A stretch of 64,000 bases of DNA from Tectiglobus sp965215755. Lineage in GTDB: Bacteria; Pseudomonadota; Alphaproteobacteria; Rhizobiales; Hyphomicrobiaceae. The translations under genes and the position numbers were made by a program. The stretch lies in contig OZ244119.1 in assembly GCA_965215755.1 (NCBI GenBank), positions 6,200,001 to 6,264,000 of the forward strand. Reading direction: 5' to 3'. A model generated the notes under the pieces. The model did no database searches and was not told the origin of the DNA. It was given only the letters and a program-made list of their open reading frames with translations. Positions 17,742 through 27,355 of this stretch are shown here, one piece after another; position 1 is the stretch's first letter; each line of letters starts with the position of its first letter.

Positions 17742-18701
17742 ATGTTTTGCCGAACACTTCAAGAAAATAGTGGAACCGTTCTGTTCAGCGCTGTAGCTCC
17801 TAAGTTGGGTCGCATGATCCGCGCCCAATCAGTTTGGATAAATATGATGTCGATCCATACAAGGCTACCAGTGATCACGCTTGCTGCAGAAGCACTTATT
17901 GAATCTGCGCGCTCTGCACCGGCATTCCTTAAAATCCACCTGTTGCCGATGACAATTTACACACTTGTGCTGACGGTGGCACGTGTCGCGTGGTTTGAGT
18001 ATGGCGGACAACCGCACATCCTACCTTTCTGGGTGGAAGTCATCTTGTACGTTCCGTTCAGCGCGGTAATTTCGATTATGGTCTTTCAATACTTTCGATC
18101 GGGCATTCTGCCGAGATGGCGGGATGGGTTCCGTATTAAGAATGGGTTCTGGGTAGCCGTTTCGGTCTTGCTGGTTGTCAATCTCGTATTTCGTTACACA
18201 CCCATTTGGGAGTCGCACTTAGTGGAGACTGCCTTGCAAATCCAGTTCGGTCCGGACTGGACGCGGGTTGCGATTGATGCCCCCCAATCGGCTACATTAA
18301 CGCGGTTTACGGTGCAGATCTGCGGGTTAGTAATCAACGCATTTGTCGGCATGCTTTCTATGGGGCTCGTATGGTTCATCGCGAACAAGGAACGCGTGGA
18401 TATCGCAGAGCTGGGTCGTCTCATAAGTTTTTTTCCAATATCTCTGTTGGCCTATTTTCTACTTTTCGAAGTTGTTAGCCACCAGATCAATGTTCTTTAC
18501 GCACATATGATTGATTGGTTGGGCATTTCTCTGCCGGCTCGGCCAAATTCACAAATATGGCGAGAACGATTTTTACCGGAGTTTCTAAGGGAGCTTCCGT
18601 TTATTGTACAAAGTTATGTTGTAAACCTTGTCTGGTATGCGTCGATCGCAATAGTTTATCGATGGTTGGACAAGAAGCAAATCGAAGATCGATCCGTCTA
18701 G
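17742..18701 (+). CDS. Integral membrane protein of unknown function
   Basis: No family recognised. The 319-residue frame has about six hydrophobic segments, including MTIYTLVLTVARVAW, VILYVPFSAVISIMVF, WVAVSVLLVVNLVF, ICGLVINAFVGMLSMGLVWF, FFPISLLAYFLLF and YVVNLVWYASIAIVY. The start is uncertain: the ATG at 17742 is used, but one near 17814 or later would keep all membrane segments. It has no operon partner. Confidence 0.6.
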   Translation: MFCRTLQENSGTVLFSAVAPKLGRMIRAQSVWINMMSIHTRLPVITLAAEALIESARSAPAFLKIHLLPMTIYTLVLTVARVAWFEYGGQPHILPFWVEVILYVPFSAVISIMVFQYFRSGILPRWRDGFRIKNGFWVAVSVLLVVNLVFRYTPIWESHLVETALQIQFGPDWTRVAIDAPQSATLTRFTVQICGLVINAFVGMLSMGLVWFIANKERVDIAELGRLISFFPISLLAYFLLFEVVSHQINVLYAHMIDWLGISLPARPNSQIWRERFLPEFLRELPFIVQSYVVNLVWYASIAIVYRWLDKKQIEDRSV

Positions 18702-18735
18702 ATTACTGCTGGCTACCAGAACCCGTCCGGCAAGC

Positions 18736-18993
18736 TCATCGGCGACTGTCAGCGTCTTTGACGAAGATGCGTGACCGTTGAGACGGGCGGAATAAAAGTC
18801 GGCCATTACGCCTACCTCCAAGGTGTTCGGCACCATAATGCAAGCGCCTGGACTGCAAGCGCTGATGCGACGCAGACTGCTCGCGCTTTTGTGCGGTGAT
18901 TACGATGGTATCGATGGAATTTTGTGCGGAAACTTCGATGGCTCCTGCGGCTGCGCCCGTCGACAGCGCCAAGGTTACTAGTATAATTTTCAT
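18736..18993 (-). pseudogene. N-terminal remnant of a TonB-dependent receptor (tentative)
   Basis: GAGGAG precedes the ATG at 18993. The frame opens with a signal peptide (MKIILVTLALSTG... to ASAQ-like VSAQ) followed by DTIVITAQKREQ, which resembles the TonB box and plug start of outer-membrane receptors (IVVTAQKREQ). After about residue 40 the sequence becomes Arg-rich and unlike the family, so only the 5' end of a receptor gene seems to remain. Short length leaves this uncertain. Confidence 0.4.
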
Positions 18994-19127
18994 ATTAAGT
19001 CTCCTCTCGCAATTACGGATTGGCTCATCATCCTGTGCCAGCTATGTCAGATTTGGACCAAAGCCCGAGCGGCACTAATCCAAATCTGCAATCCACCGAG
19101 CCCGAGGATAGAATAGTGAGAGATCGA

Positions 19128-19484
19128 TCAACGTTGGCGAATACGCCTGATGCCACGCATTTGGTTAGCCGACTGCTGCCTGAGCACGCGAACTCTGTTT
19201 GACCGCTTCCACTGCTTCGAGCGAGATTTCAGTCCACCTATAGACTTCGAATGCGAGGCTTTTGAATTGCAGCATTTCTCGGCGCGTTCGATTGCAAACT
19301 GGTTGCATTTGAAGTCCGAATATCGCCGCTTTCCGTTAGCCTTGATCACCTTTGCACAAATCGCGAAGCTCGCATTGTAAACATTCTGCCGTCTATCGTC
19401 ATTTTTTCCTGCTATGGCCGCTCCAGCATTGAGGCACCCGATAGTAGCGGCCAGCATAATTATGGTTTGGACCGAGCTTTTCAT
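19128..19484 (-). CDS. Small secreted basic protein
   Basis: No family recognised. A 118-residue product with a clear signal peptide (MKSSVQTIIMLAATIG... to about AAIAG) after a GGGAGC ribosome site. The mature part has several Cys (FAICAK, FKCNQF, EKCCNS) that could form disulfides, and a strongly basic C terminus. It lies among IS remnants, so the C terminus may have been altered. Confidence 0.5.
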   Translation of the reverse strand: MKSSVQTIIMLAATIGCLNAGAAIAGKNDDRRQNVYNASFAICAKVIKANGKRRYSDFKCNQFAIERAEKCCNSKASHSKSIGGLKSRSKQWKRSNRVRVLRQQSANQMRGIRRIRQR

Positions 19485-19842
19485 ATTTCCAGCTCCCTGG
19501 TTTGAGTTCGTGACCTCCTGTCAGTCGCGGTAAGGACAGGAAAGGTTCAACATAGGATTAAGGTTTGGAAGAAAACTTTGACCTAGAAAATGTAGAAACA
19601 CTCAAAGGCAGCTGAATCCAATGTAAGCAAATCGCGTCTGCTATACTCTTGCTAAGCAGACATGGCCCAGCGCTGGAGCGACAGTCGCGATGGGCCACCG
19701 CACTAAATCGCTGCCGCGATACCTGTCGCTTGGCGCGGGCTTTGTGCGATCTGTTTACCGAATGAGCTGACTGTCGGCGTGAACGGCACGCTGACGCTGA
19801 ACACTGGGACGTTCCAACAACCCCAAAGGGAAGGAACATTCC
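19485..19842. other. Intergenic stretch before the IS91-like element
   Basis: Contains no supportable gene. It probably includes the left end of the IS91-like element just before 19843, but no conserved end could be pinned down by eye. Confidence 0.4.
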
Positions 19843-20670
19843 ATGAAGACCTCAAAGACCGCCACCACTCCGCTGCGCGCACAGATGATTGCCGATATGG
19901 CGGGGCGCAATCTGAACCCGCACACGCAGCGCTCGCATATTCACAGCTGTAAGCGGTTCGCCGCATTCCTTGGCCGCTCGCCCGATACAGCAACGGCCGA
20001 TGAGGTCAAGGCGTTCCAGCTGCATCTCATAGAGAGCGGGGCAAGTATCCCGAACCGCAATCGGATCATGACCGGCGTCAAGTTCCTGCTCAAGGTGACG
20101 CTGCGCCGGCATGATCTGGCAGCCGAGATCTATCACCTCAAGGAACCGCGGAAGGTGCCGGTGGTTTTGAACCAGCAGGAGATCGAGCGGTTACTTGCCA
20201 TGGCGGTCTCATTGCAGGCGCGGGTGATGATGACGCTGGCCTATGGCTGTGGTCTCAGAGCCGGTGAAGTTGTTCGTCTCAAAGCAGGTGACATCGATCG
20301 CGAGCAACAGATCATCCGCGTGATCCAGGCCAAGGGTCGTAAAGACCGGCACGTCATGTTGCCGGCCGATGTACATGCGCTGCTGAGACAATGGTGGTCA
20401 GAACGCACCCACAATTATGATTTGCAAGTGCCGTCGCAAGAGCGATGGCTGTTTCCAGGTCGCTGCCCAGGTCATCATCTCACACCAAGTCAATTCGGTC
20501 GCCTGTTCCGACAATCGGTTGAGGCAGCCGGTATCAAGAAGCTGGTGACACTGCACACATTTCGCCATTCCTTTGCAACGCACCTCCTGGAAGCCGGTGT
20601 TGACATCCGCAAGATCCAGAGCCCCCTAGATGACTTGATTGCACGGCGGAGAAAGAAGCGGTCGGCGTAA
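19843..20670 (+). pseudogene. IS91-associated tyrosine recombinase, internally deleted
   Basis: A 275-residue site-specific recombinase of the type that accompanies IS91-like transposases. The N-terminal SAM-like domain is present, and the catalytic domain has the first Arg (YGCGLRAGEVVRL), Lys (KGRKDRHVMLP) and the HTFRHSFATH box. Right after DIRKIQ the sequence jumps to SPLDDLIARRRKKRS. Relatives have about 30 residues here (the LGHxxxxTTxxYxHV stretch) that carry the nucleophilic Tyr and lead into a SPLD-type tail. This looks like an in-frame deletion near base 20623 that removes the catalytic Tyr. It ends 12 bases before the transposase gene. Confidence 0.75.
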
Positions 20671-20682
20671 CGCACCCGCTCC

Positions 20683-21894
20683 ATGTCCCGTCCATCGTTG
20701 GAGGTCGCTGATATATTCCGCGACTTCGGGCCCGCTTGGCGTCATGCCAACCGCGGACACATCTCAGCTGACCAGTTGAAGGTCATGTCAGCCATCGAGC
20801 GCTGTCGAACGGCAGCGCTTGGCGGTCATGTTGCGCGTTGCGAGAATGATGGCTGCGGCCACACCGTGATTGCCTACAACAGTTGCCGCAACCGGCACTG
20901 TCCAAAGTGTCAAGCCGCAGCCTCACGCGACTGGCTGGATGACCGGCGCGCCGAACTTCTGCCGGTGCCCTATTTTCATGTCGTCTTCACGTTGCCGGCT
21001 GAGATCGCTGACATGGCGTTCACCAACAAGCGTGTCATGTACGGGATCCTGTTCAAGGCAAGTGCTGAGGCCACGCTCACCATCGCCGCCGATCCCAAGC
21101 ATCTCGGGGCAAAGATCGCGATCACCTCGGTGCTACATACCTGGGGCTCAGCGATGACACATCATCCTCATGTGCACATGATCGTACCGGGCGGCGGTGT
21201 CTCTCTGGACGGCCAGAAGTGGATCTCATGCCGAGCGAACTTCCTGCTGTCCGTCCGGGTTATCTCGCGGCTCTTCCGGCGGTTGTATCTTGAGATGCTG
21301 ACCAAAGCCTACGAGGCGGGCGAGTTGAACTTCTTCGGCAAGCACTCCAATCTCTGCGACCCGGTATCGTTCGCTCGTATCCTGCGCCGGGCACGCAAAG
21401 GCGATTGGGTCGTCTATGCCAAACGGCCATTCGGTGGACCTGATGCGGTTCTCAGCTATCTCTCACGCTACACCCATCGGATCGCCATCTCGAACCGGCG
21501 ATTGATATCAGCCAACCAACATCACGTGGCGTTTCGTTATAAAGACTACCGGGCTGATCACAGCGAGCGCTGGAAGACTATGCGACTGACAACCGGCGAA
21601 TTCATTCGCCGGTTTCTTAGCCATGTCCTGCCAAAAGGCTTCCATCGTATCCGGCACTACGGCCTGCTCGCTAATGGCAATCGTGCGGCCAACCTCGCCA
21701 AGGCGCGAGAGTTGCTTGATCTACAATCGCCACAAGGCCAACCCGAAACATCAGAGCCAACCTCTCCTGACGAGCTAAAAGTTCTTCCCCAGCCTTGCCC
21801 ATGCTGCGGTGGGCGCATGATTGTCATTGAGACATTCTCTGCCGGCTATGCACCCAAGCAGGCACCATCCGTTATCGGAATCGACAGCTCATGA
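20683..21894 (+). CDS. IS91-family transposase (HUH endonuclease)
   Basis: A 403-residue rolling-circle transposase. Seen: an N-terminal zinc-binding Cys cluster (CENDGCGH...CRNRHCPKC), the HUH-type motif HHPHVHMIVPGGG, and the YLSRYTHRIAISNRRL block with the nucleophilic Tyr. Length is typical for the family. Together with the recombinase at 19843 it forms an IS91-like unit whose recombinase appears broken. Confidence 0.92.
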   Translation: MSRPSLEVADIFRDFGPAWRHANRGHISADQLKVMSAIERCRTAALGGHVARCENDGCGHTVIAYNSCRNRHCPKCQAAASRDWLDDRRAELLPVPYFHVVFTLPAEIADMAFTNKRVMYGILFKASAEATLTIAADPKHLGAKIAITSVLHTWGSAMTHHPHVHMIVPGGGVSLDGQKWISCRANFLLSVRVISRLFRRLYLEMLTKAYEAGELNFFGKHSNLCDPVSFARILRRARKGDWVVYAKRPFGGPDAVLSYLSRYTHRIAISNRRLISANQHHVAFRYKDYRADHSERWKTMRLTTGEFIRRFLSHVLPKGFHRIRHYGLLANGNRAANLAKARELLDLQSPQGQPETSEPTSPDELKVLPQPCPCCGGRMIVIETFSAGYAPKQAPSVIGIDSS

Positions 21895-22421
21895 ACCATC
21901 GCACCGTGCCAAAGATTGCTGCCACGACATCGCTGGATACACTCTGGCAGAGGTGGCGCTTGGTCGATCGCCAGCAAAAGCTCTATTCAAATCTCGACAA
22001 TCAGACAATCTCAGGCAAAAGTGCCTTGCGAGACATCCTTGCAGCGCTTTCAATCAACCTCGGGCTCAGCCATAACAGCACTGGCCTGTACTGCGATTCC
22101 GCCCGCGCGCGGTCAAATACCCATAGCACTAGCGGCACAGCCTGAGCATCATATCCCGCGATTTCCTGCCTTGGCGCTTCTCGAACGCGAGCCCGAGCCG
22201 TAGCATCAAAACGCGCTCATTGGCGCGTCCGAGAAACCTGCACAACATCAGTGATGGCTTTGCGCCGATCAATATGCAAGGCAGCGAATGATAGTTAGCT
22301 GACGTGGAGCAATTGCGTCAGATCACGGCGCTTCTGGCTTCCCGCAATGTCTGCCCCTGTAAGCTGTGCACAAGTGACGTTGGCCCAGGTGACCACCGAG
22401 GGCTGTACTCCTGGTATCACG
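21895..22421. other. Right flank of the IS91-like element
   Basis: Short open frames here show no recognisable family and appear incidental. Inverted GCGC-rich motifs around 22180-22250 may belong to the terminal (terIS) region. Nothing else was seen. Confidence 0.35.
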
Positions 22422-22904
22422 TCAGTTGCTTCCCGGTTTCAGTGCAAACTCTCCATTGATCTCCACCGGTATTCCATGAGGTAACTCGAACATGCCTATA
22501 GCTGTGCGGGCATGCTGCCCCTTCTCCGGCCCAAACAACTCATAGAAGAAATCTGACGCCCCATCGATGACATCTGGCATCCGATCAAATCCTGGAGCAG
22601 CATTGACCATGCCGAACAATCTCGCGACACGGTCAATACGATCCAAGTCGCCTAACTCCTGTTTCAAGCTGGCCAGCATCGACAAAGCCACAGCGCGGGC
22701 GGCTGTATAACCCTCCTCAACCGTCAGATCCTGTCCAACTTTCCCAACAGCTTTAACTCCAGGGCCTGACAGGTCCCGGCCGTGCCCCGAAAGCAAAGCA
22801 AGGCTGCCAATGACAACGCAGCCAGTTCGATTCGGATTCGGAAATACAAACGGCGCAGGTAGCACCTCACCCATGGCCGCAATTCTATCCTCGATTTTTC
22901 CCAT
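22422..22904 (-). CDS. RidA-family protein (YjgF/YER057c/UK114)
   Basis: A 160-residue protein related to RidA enamine/imine deaminases. Seen: NRTGCVVIGSLALLSGHGRD near the N terminus, the central GYTAARAVALSMLASLKQELGDLDRI helix, and a C-terminal HGIPVEINGEFAL. ATG 22904 has a strong AGGAGGT site. The longer atypical-RidA subfamily often lacks a clear catalytic Arg, so deaminase activity is not certain. It is a single gene beside an IS91-like element. Confidence 0.87.
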   Translation of the reverse strand: MGKIEDRIAAMGEVLPAPFVFPNPNRTGCVVIGSLALLSGHGRDLSGPGVKAVGKVGQDLTVEEGYTAARAVALSMLASLKQELGDLDRIDRVARLFGMVNAAPGFDRMPDVIDGASDFFYELFGPEKGQHARTAIGMFELPHGIPVEINGEFALKPGSN

Positions 22905-23006
22905 AAGCGCACCTCCTTCGCTACCCTTAGACCAACAGGCCACATTGCATTACCGATACACTAATCTAAAAGGAAGCGTGCGCAATCTGCGGCATCGGGG
23001 GAAGTA

Positions 23007-24173
23007 ATGCGTTGGGTTGATGCGATCCTGCAAAGCAGCAGGATCAAATGGTTTCTTGGCCTGATTTCACTCTATCTTTGCTACCAGATCTGGCGGAATT
23101 ACCATTACTTTGGGACGAATTGGATGTGCTGGGATTTGATGATGATCTCGGGTTTCCTTGCGTTCATCCTTGCCGTGTGGCTGGCGGCAGACCTCAATCG
23201 GCGGCTCAACCTTGCCATCGATCAACTCCGACTTAACAACGTCCTCATCATGGACGATGCCCAAGTCAGCCTCCTGAAGGTGGAGATTTCGAACCGGGGC
23301 TCGTCGGTGCAACTATGGTCTGGCGTTCTGATTACGCTGGTCATTTTCGCATCCTACTGGATCGCGTTTGGTCCCTATGTGATCAGGGTTTGGGACGCCT
23401 GGCAGGCAGGGCAACACCCGCAAGCCGGCCCGATCCTTCTCCAGATCGGGTCTTTTACTTTTGTTAGCGCAATCGGCGCGGCGCTGGCCGGATTGCTTTT
23501 CGGCCGGCTGACGTACTACGGCCGGCTCGCAGGCGTCCTCGGAAAGAGCGAGAACTCGCTGCGATTCATTCCCAGCCATTCGGATGGCGCTTGCGGCCTG
23601 AAGCCCATCGGTGACTATTATCTCTACCAGGCTCTTGTGTTCGCAGTGCCGATCATCTGGCTTGGCGCCTGGTGGGCGTGGATCATTCCCAGCTACGACG
23701 GCATGGTCTGCTCTCTAACCGGCCAATCGTTACAGCGATATGCAAACTGGCAGAAGCCATTCTTTATGCAGTGGCTGGTGGTACTGGTATACTTCTACAT
23801 GGGCTTCGTGTGGCCATTCCTTATACTGCGCCGCCGCATCAAGCAGGCACGGAAGTCGTTCAACGAGAACGAGGCGAGGCGGTTGAGATCCGATATCATT
23901 GCTTTGCAGAATCAGCTCTCCCAGCTTAGCGGGGCCCGGGCCGCAGAGGACCGGCAAGCACTGCTGTCCGTTCTCGATGGCAAGTCGCAGGAACTTTGGT
24001 CGATCCGTAACATGAGTGGCTGGCCAATGGATGCTGGTACTTTGGCCAAATACCGCTCTCTATTGGCTGGCGAGGTAGCATTGCCTGTCTTGGCGGCGCT
24101 CATCTCAGCCTCGAACAAGGAAGACGGCTCAGGGCTACAGTTCTTCGGTACCTGGTTGGGCAAACTCATATAG
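23007..24173 (+). CDS. Integral membrane protein of unknown function
   Basis: No family recognised. 388 residues with about six hydrophobic segments (near residues 14-30, 45-62, 105-125, 145-165, 215-235, 260-280), then a polar C-terminal third with a coiled-coil-like stretch (NENEARRLRSDIIALQNQLSQL). It stands alone. The arrangement could suit a membrane sensor, but no signalling domain is visible. Confidence 0.65.
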   Translation: MRWVDAILQSSRIKWFLGLISLYLCYQIWRNYHYFGTNWMCWDLMMISGFLAFILAVWLAADLNRRLNLAIDQLRLNNVLIMDDAQVSLLKVEISNRGSSVQLWSGVLITLVIFASYWIAFGPYVIRVWDAWQAGQHPQAGPILLQIGSFTFVSAIGAALAGLLFGRLTYYGRLAGVLGKSENSLRFIPSHSDGACGLKPIGDYYLYQALVFAVPIIWLGAWWAWIIPSYDGMVCSLTGQSLQRYANWQKPFFMQWLVVLVYFYMGFVWPFLILRRRIKQARKSFNENEARRLRSDIIALQNQLSQLSGARAAEDRQALLSVLDGKSQELWSIRNMSGWPMDAGTLAKYRSLLAGEVALPVLAALISASNKEDGSGLQFFGTWLGKLI

Positions 24174-24240
24174 GATTAGGGTACTCTTTTTTGAGAGCGC
24201 TCCTGTTGCAATGCCGAAAGCCGCCCTCCAGCGACAGGCT

Positions 24241-24738
24241 TTAAAGATTCTTTGGGAAGTACTGGTCGCACTTCCCTCGCCGGTCTCTGAACGGATATAC
24301 CTTGCCCTCAAGTCCGGCGAAGACATCAATCAGAAACTGAGCAAAACCGTCGGCGAACCGAAGCTTTTCGAGCTTAAATGTGCAGGCGACGGGGTTCGCA
24401 TCGCCTGCAACAAAGATGTTCTGCTGGTCGCGTAGTGGGCTCAAGGGGCCGAACGAAGCGATTGCCACGACGGTTCCTTTGACCCTAATTTGGGTATTCG
24501 ACTTCTTGTCCATGGACACGCGGATGACCTGCGCGCCTTTCTTGTTCAGCGGCCCACAGAAGAACTCTGTGCAGTTCGTTTTCCATTCCCGATCGACGGT
24601 TTGGGGAACTGCCGTTCTCGTAAGGATGAACTGGGTAACATCCTTTTCAGCTGACCAAGCAGGTGAACACGCAAGAACGAGGGCCGCGATCGCAAGAATT
24701 GGCTTAGTGAGAGTGCGCCGATTGGCGTAATAATGCAC
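24241..24738 (-). CDS. Secreted protein of unknown function
   Basis: No family recognised. A GTG at 24738 with CAGGAG upstream starts a 165-residue product with a signal peptide (KPILAIAALVLACSPAWSA). The mature domain contains CTEFFCGP and a later Cys pair and looks like a small beta-rich periplasmic domain. The longer upstream frame has no ribosome site. Confidence 0.6.
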   Translation of the reverse strand: MHYYANRRTLTKPILAIAALVLACSPAWSAEKDVTQFILTRTAVPQTVDREWKTNCTEFFCGPLNKKGAQVIRVSMDKKSNTQIRVKGTVVAIASFGPLSPLRDQQNIFVAGDANPVACTFKLEKLRFADGFAQFLIDVFAGLEGKVYPFRDRRGKCDQYFPKNL

Positions 24739-24923
24739 GTTTGTTTCTCCTGGGTCAGGTTCCAAAAGGGACCCATCGTTGCCAGCTATAACCGCGGCGC
24801 TTGGACCATGGAACCGAGGAATAATCCGCCTCGGCATGGTACGGTGAACCGCCAAAGGTAAGCGTATCGCCTGTAAAACGGAGCGTGAACCTGGCTCGCA
24901 ATTTTATCTTCAACTTGGCCAAC

Positions 24924-25064
24924 TTATTCGGGGATAACCGCAATGGCTAGACCACGGAACACGCCCTTCAGGAATGATGCGATTGACAGCTTCGAATGAA
25001 TGAAGAAGTCCAGAAACGCTGCATAGCCAGCGCCGATGATCAGTCCAATGGCTCCTACAATCAT
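24924..25064 (-). pseudogene. Fragment of a membrane-anchored N terminus
   Basis: A 46-codon frame reads MIVGAIGLIIGAGYAAFLDFF..., with two hydrophobic stretches like the N-terminal membrane anchors of some adenylate cyclases or sensor proteins; in-frame codons just upstream (HRRSSLQTF) also fit. It ends at a stop soon after GLAIAV, so only a remnant is left. The identification is tentative. Confidence 0.3.
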
Positions 25065-25458
25065 GAATGTCTGCAGGCTGCTGCGCCTATGAAACTAATG
25101 CCGCTCCCAGTCGGATTCTGGTAGCGCCTAATACGATTATCTTGAATCTATAGTACCTGCCGTTTCTGAAGGACGTCAGCGGCACCCGACAGACCGCCTT
25201 GGGGGCCGTCTAGCGCCCCGATATTAGATACGGTTTACCGACACCAAGTTTGTAGTCTTGGTTGCCGATCAACAACGCGACGCGTTTCTGGGCAAGCGCC
25301 GGAATGGTCCACATCAAGACCAATATAATGGATGTAACGCGTGCCAGCATGACTGAAGCAGCGAACTAAGACGAATGTTTCAGCTTAACGCTTATCTATG
25401 GTACCGCCTTCGAAGCGACGAGCCCGATGCAAATATCCCAGTCAGCGCCCCGACGGGA

Positions 25459-25758
25459 CTATAAGCGACACGGACGTGCACGCACGCGACAGCGATTGCG
25501 CCGAGTACTATTTCGTTTCACATTCCAACAACCGATGCTCTTGTTAGACGAACGCGTCCAATTCGCATAGCGTGAGCCGTAACGTGCTCTCACCTTTCGA
25601 CGCCAAGCCTTACGGGCACCGATGCGTGCACCAGCAGTTGTAATGTTCCAAGCGCTAAGACCGGAAACGTAACCACGCTTGCAAACTTTGGCACTGGCTG
25701 GCGCCGAAAGACTGACGAACACCAGCGCAGCGCAAAATGCAATCCACAATCTATTCAT
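25459..25758 (-). CDS. Small secreted basic Cys-containing protein
   Basis: No family recognised. ATG 25758 follows GGGAG. The 99-residue product has a signal peptide (MNRLWIAFCAALVFVSLSAPASA) and a short mature part with three to four Cys (KVCKRG, IGCWN, RCRV, PCRL) and many Arg. It resembles the protein at 19128-19484 in general style (exported, basic, Cys-containing). Confidence 0.55.
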   Translation of the reverse strand: MNRLWIAFCAALVFVSLSAPASAKVCKRGYVSGLSAWNITTAGARIGARKAWRRKVRARYGSRYANWTRSSNKSIGCWNVKRNSTRRNRCRVRARPCRL

Positions 25759-26121
25759 AAGGTACTCCCATCGATCACGGAGGCATGCCAAGTGAGATTG
25801 CAGAATACTCTCAGCCTTCCTGGCACTCCTGATTGACCACACCTGCTCGCTTCATTTCTATGCGAGAGACACATCCTTCTCCTATTCGAGGGCATTCGCA
25901 CTCTCATTGATCACGGTCAAAGTTAACCCGCGCCTTCTTCTGCTACCGGACCTGATGCAGCTGCCTCTGGCCGGTTCGGTAGTCAGCACGCTGCTATCCG
26001 GCTTTGGCGAAATTATTGTCTAGTTCGTGTCCGTTGCGGGTCTTGGCCGTGTAAAAACATGGTTCCACGTGGCGTTGTCGATGGTTGAGCTTCCTTCATT
26101 CGGATTTTGCCAGAGATTGAC
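25759..26121. other. Intergenic stretch beside an IS remnant
   Basis: No gene or clear signal is visible. The right part probably includes the left end of the truncated IS1182-type element. Confidence 0.4.
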
Positions 26122-26943
26122 CTAGTAGTTGATTGTCGGCGAGCCAGAAAGCCGTTCTGACGATTTGTGCAACATGCTCGTCAGAATAAGCGCCAAGAAC
26201 TCCTTGAGAGCGGCTATGAGCGGCCCGATCCCGATGATGTTGATCACGCGGGTGAGATTGTAGGCGAGGACGGCGAGTGACATTTCCGTCTTCACGTTAT
26301 GCAGGCGCTTCATCAGGAAGTGGGTTGCTCCCATGCGCGCCTTGATCGTCCCGAAGGGATGCTCGACCGTCTCCCGGCGCACTCGCATGGCTTTTGGATC
26401 TTCATCAAGGCGGCGTTGGACGTCCTCCAGAACGTATTCGTGCTCCCAACGCGAGACGACGCGGTGCGCAGCTTCTGTGCACCGTGTCTTGAGTTTGCAG
26501 CCCGAGCATTGCTTGGTCGTGTATCGTCGGAAGTTCATCCCTCCATCGCGCTTATGCGAGACGAAGACCAAGACCTCGCCCGCCGGACAAATATAGAAGT
26601 CATAATCAGGAACATACCTGAAGTCCGCTTTGACAAAGAGGCCCTTGCGCTTGTTGTTCGAGGTTTGCGGTTTCGGCAACGTGACGATGATATCAGCCTT
26701 GGAGCACTTGAGGATCTCCTCGCTCGAGAAGTATCCGCGATCGGCGACAACATCGAGCTTGTCGACACCAAGGACCTGCTTGGTCTTCTTCGACATAGCC
26801 GCCAGCTGTCCCGTGTCATTGCCGGTCTGGACAACATCATGTGCCACGATCAGATGATGCTTGGTGTCGACGGCAGCTTGAACATTGTAGCCGACAACAC
26901 CCGAGTGTCTGACGTCAGCCCCCCTGGAACCTTCTGAGATCAT
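26122..26943 (-). pseudogene. C-terminal half of an IS1182-family transposase
   Basis: Homologous to the C-terminal half of the transposase at 54085-55725: GYNVQ.VVDT..HLIVAH, DVVADRGY, the Cys-rich C...CSGCKLKTRC segment, and EHPFGTIKARMGATHFLMKRL. The N-terminal half is missing. The break coincides with the left end of the IS3 element at about 26950, and the missing half is not found on that element's far side, so a deletion followed or accompanied the insertion. Confidence 0.85.
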
Positions 26944-26992
26944 TTTTTAACTGAGTGTTTCTAGGCTCATCCTCACCACTGAGGAGTGCCAC

Positions 26993-27355
26993 ATGGGACG
27001 TAGAACTGAAGCTTCTGACCGCACCGTCAAAGACATCCGGCGTCAAACTCGGAAGCGATATTCATCCGAGGAGAAGATCAGGATCGTCCTTGCAGGACTG
27101 CGCGGCGAAGACAGCATTGCCGAGCTGTGCCGTCAGGAAGGTATCGCACAGGGCATGTACTACAGCTGGTCAAAGGAGTTCTTGGAGGCTGGCAAAAAGC
27201 GGCTAGCCGGTGATACCGCACGGGCAGCGACCTCTGATGAAGTGAAGGATCTACGACGCGAAGCGCTACACCTCAAGGAGGTTGTCGCGGAGCAGGCCCT
27301 GGAACTTCGGCTGCTCAAAAAAAGCATGATCGGAAGTGGGGGCAACGACACATGA
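26993..27355 (+). CDS. IS3-family transposase OrfA
   Basis: A 120-residue helix-turn-helix protein (KRYSSEEKIRIVLAGLRGEDSIAELCRQEGIAQGMYYSWSKEFLEAGKKRL) with a C-terminal leucine-zipper-like helix. Its stop codon overlaps the OrfB start (ATGA), giving the usual coupling or frameshift route to the fused transposase. Confidence 0.92.
   Translation: MGRRTEASDRTVKDIRRQTRKRYSSEEKIRIVLAGLRGEDSIAELCRQEGIAQGMYYSWSKEFLEAGKKRLAGDTARAATSDEVKDLRREALHLKEVVAEQALELRLLKKSMIGSGGNDT

Noticed and set aside
18585..18836. Minus-strand frame overlapping the end of the membrane protein gene
   Set aside because: It has a possible ribosome site but overlaps a long membrane-protein frame and resembles no family.
21891..22145. 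Small gene downstream of the IS91 transposase
   Set aside because: No family, no ribosome site of note and three overlapping frames of similar quality; probably noncoding element DNA.
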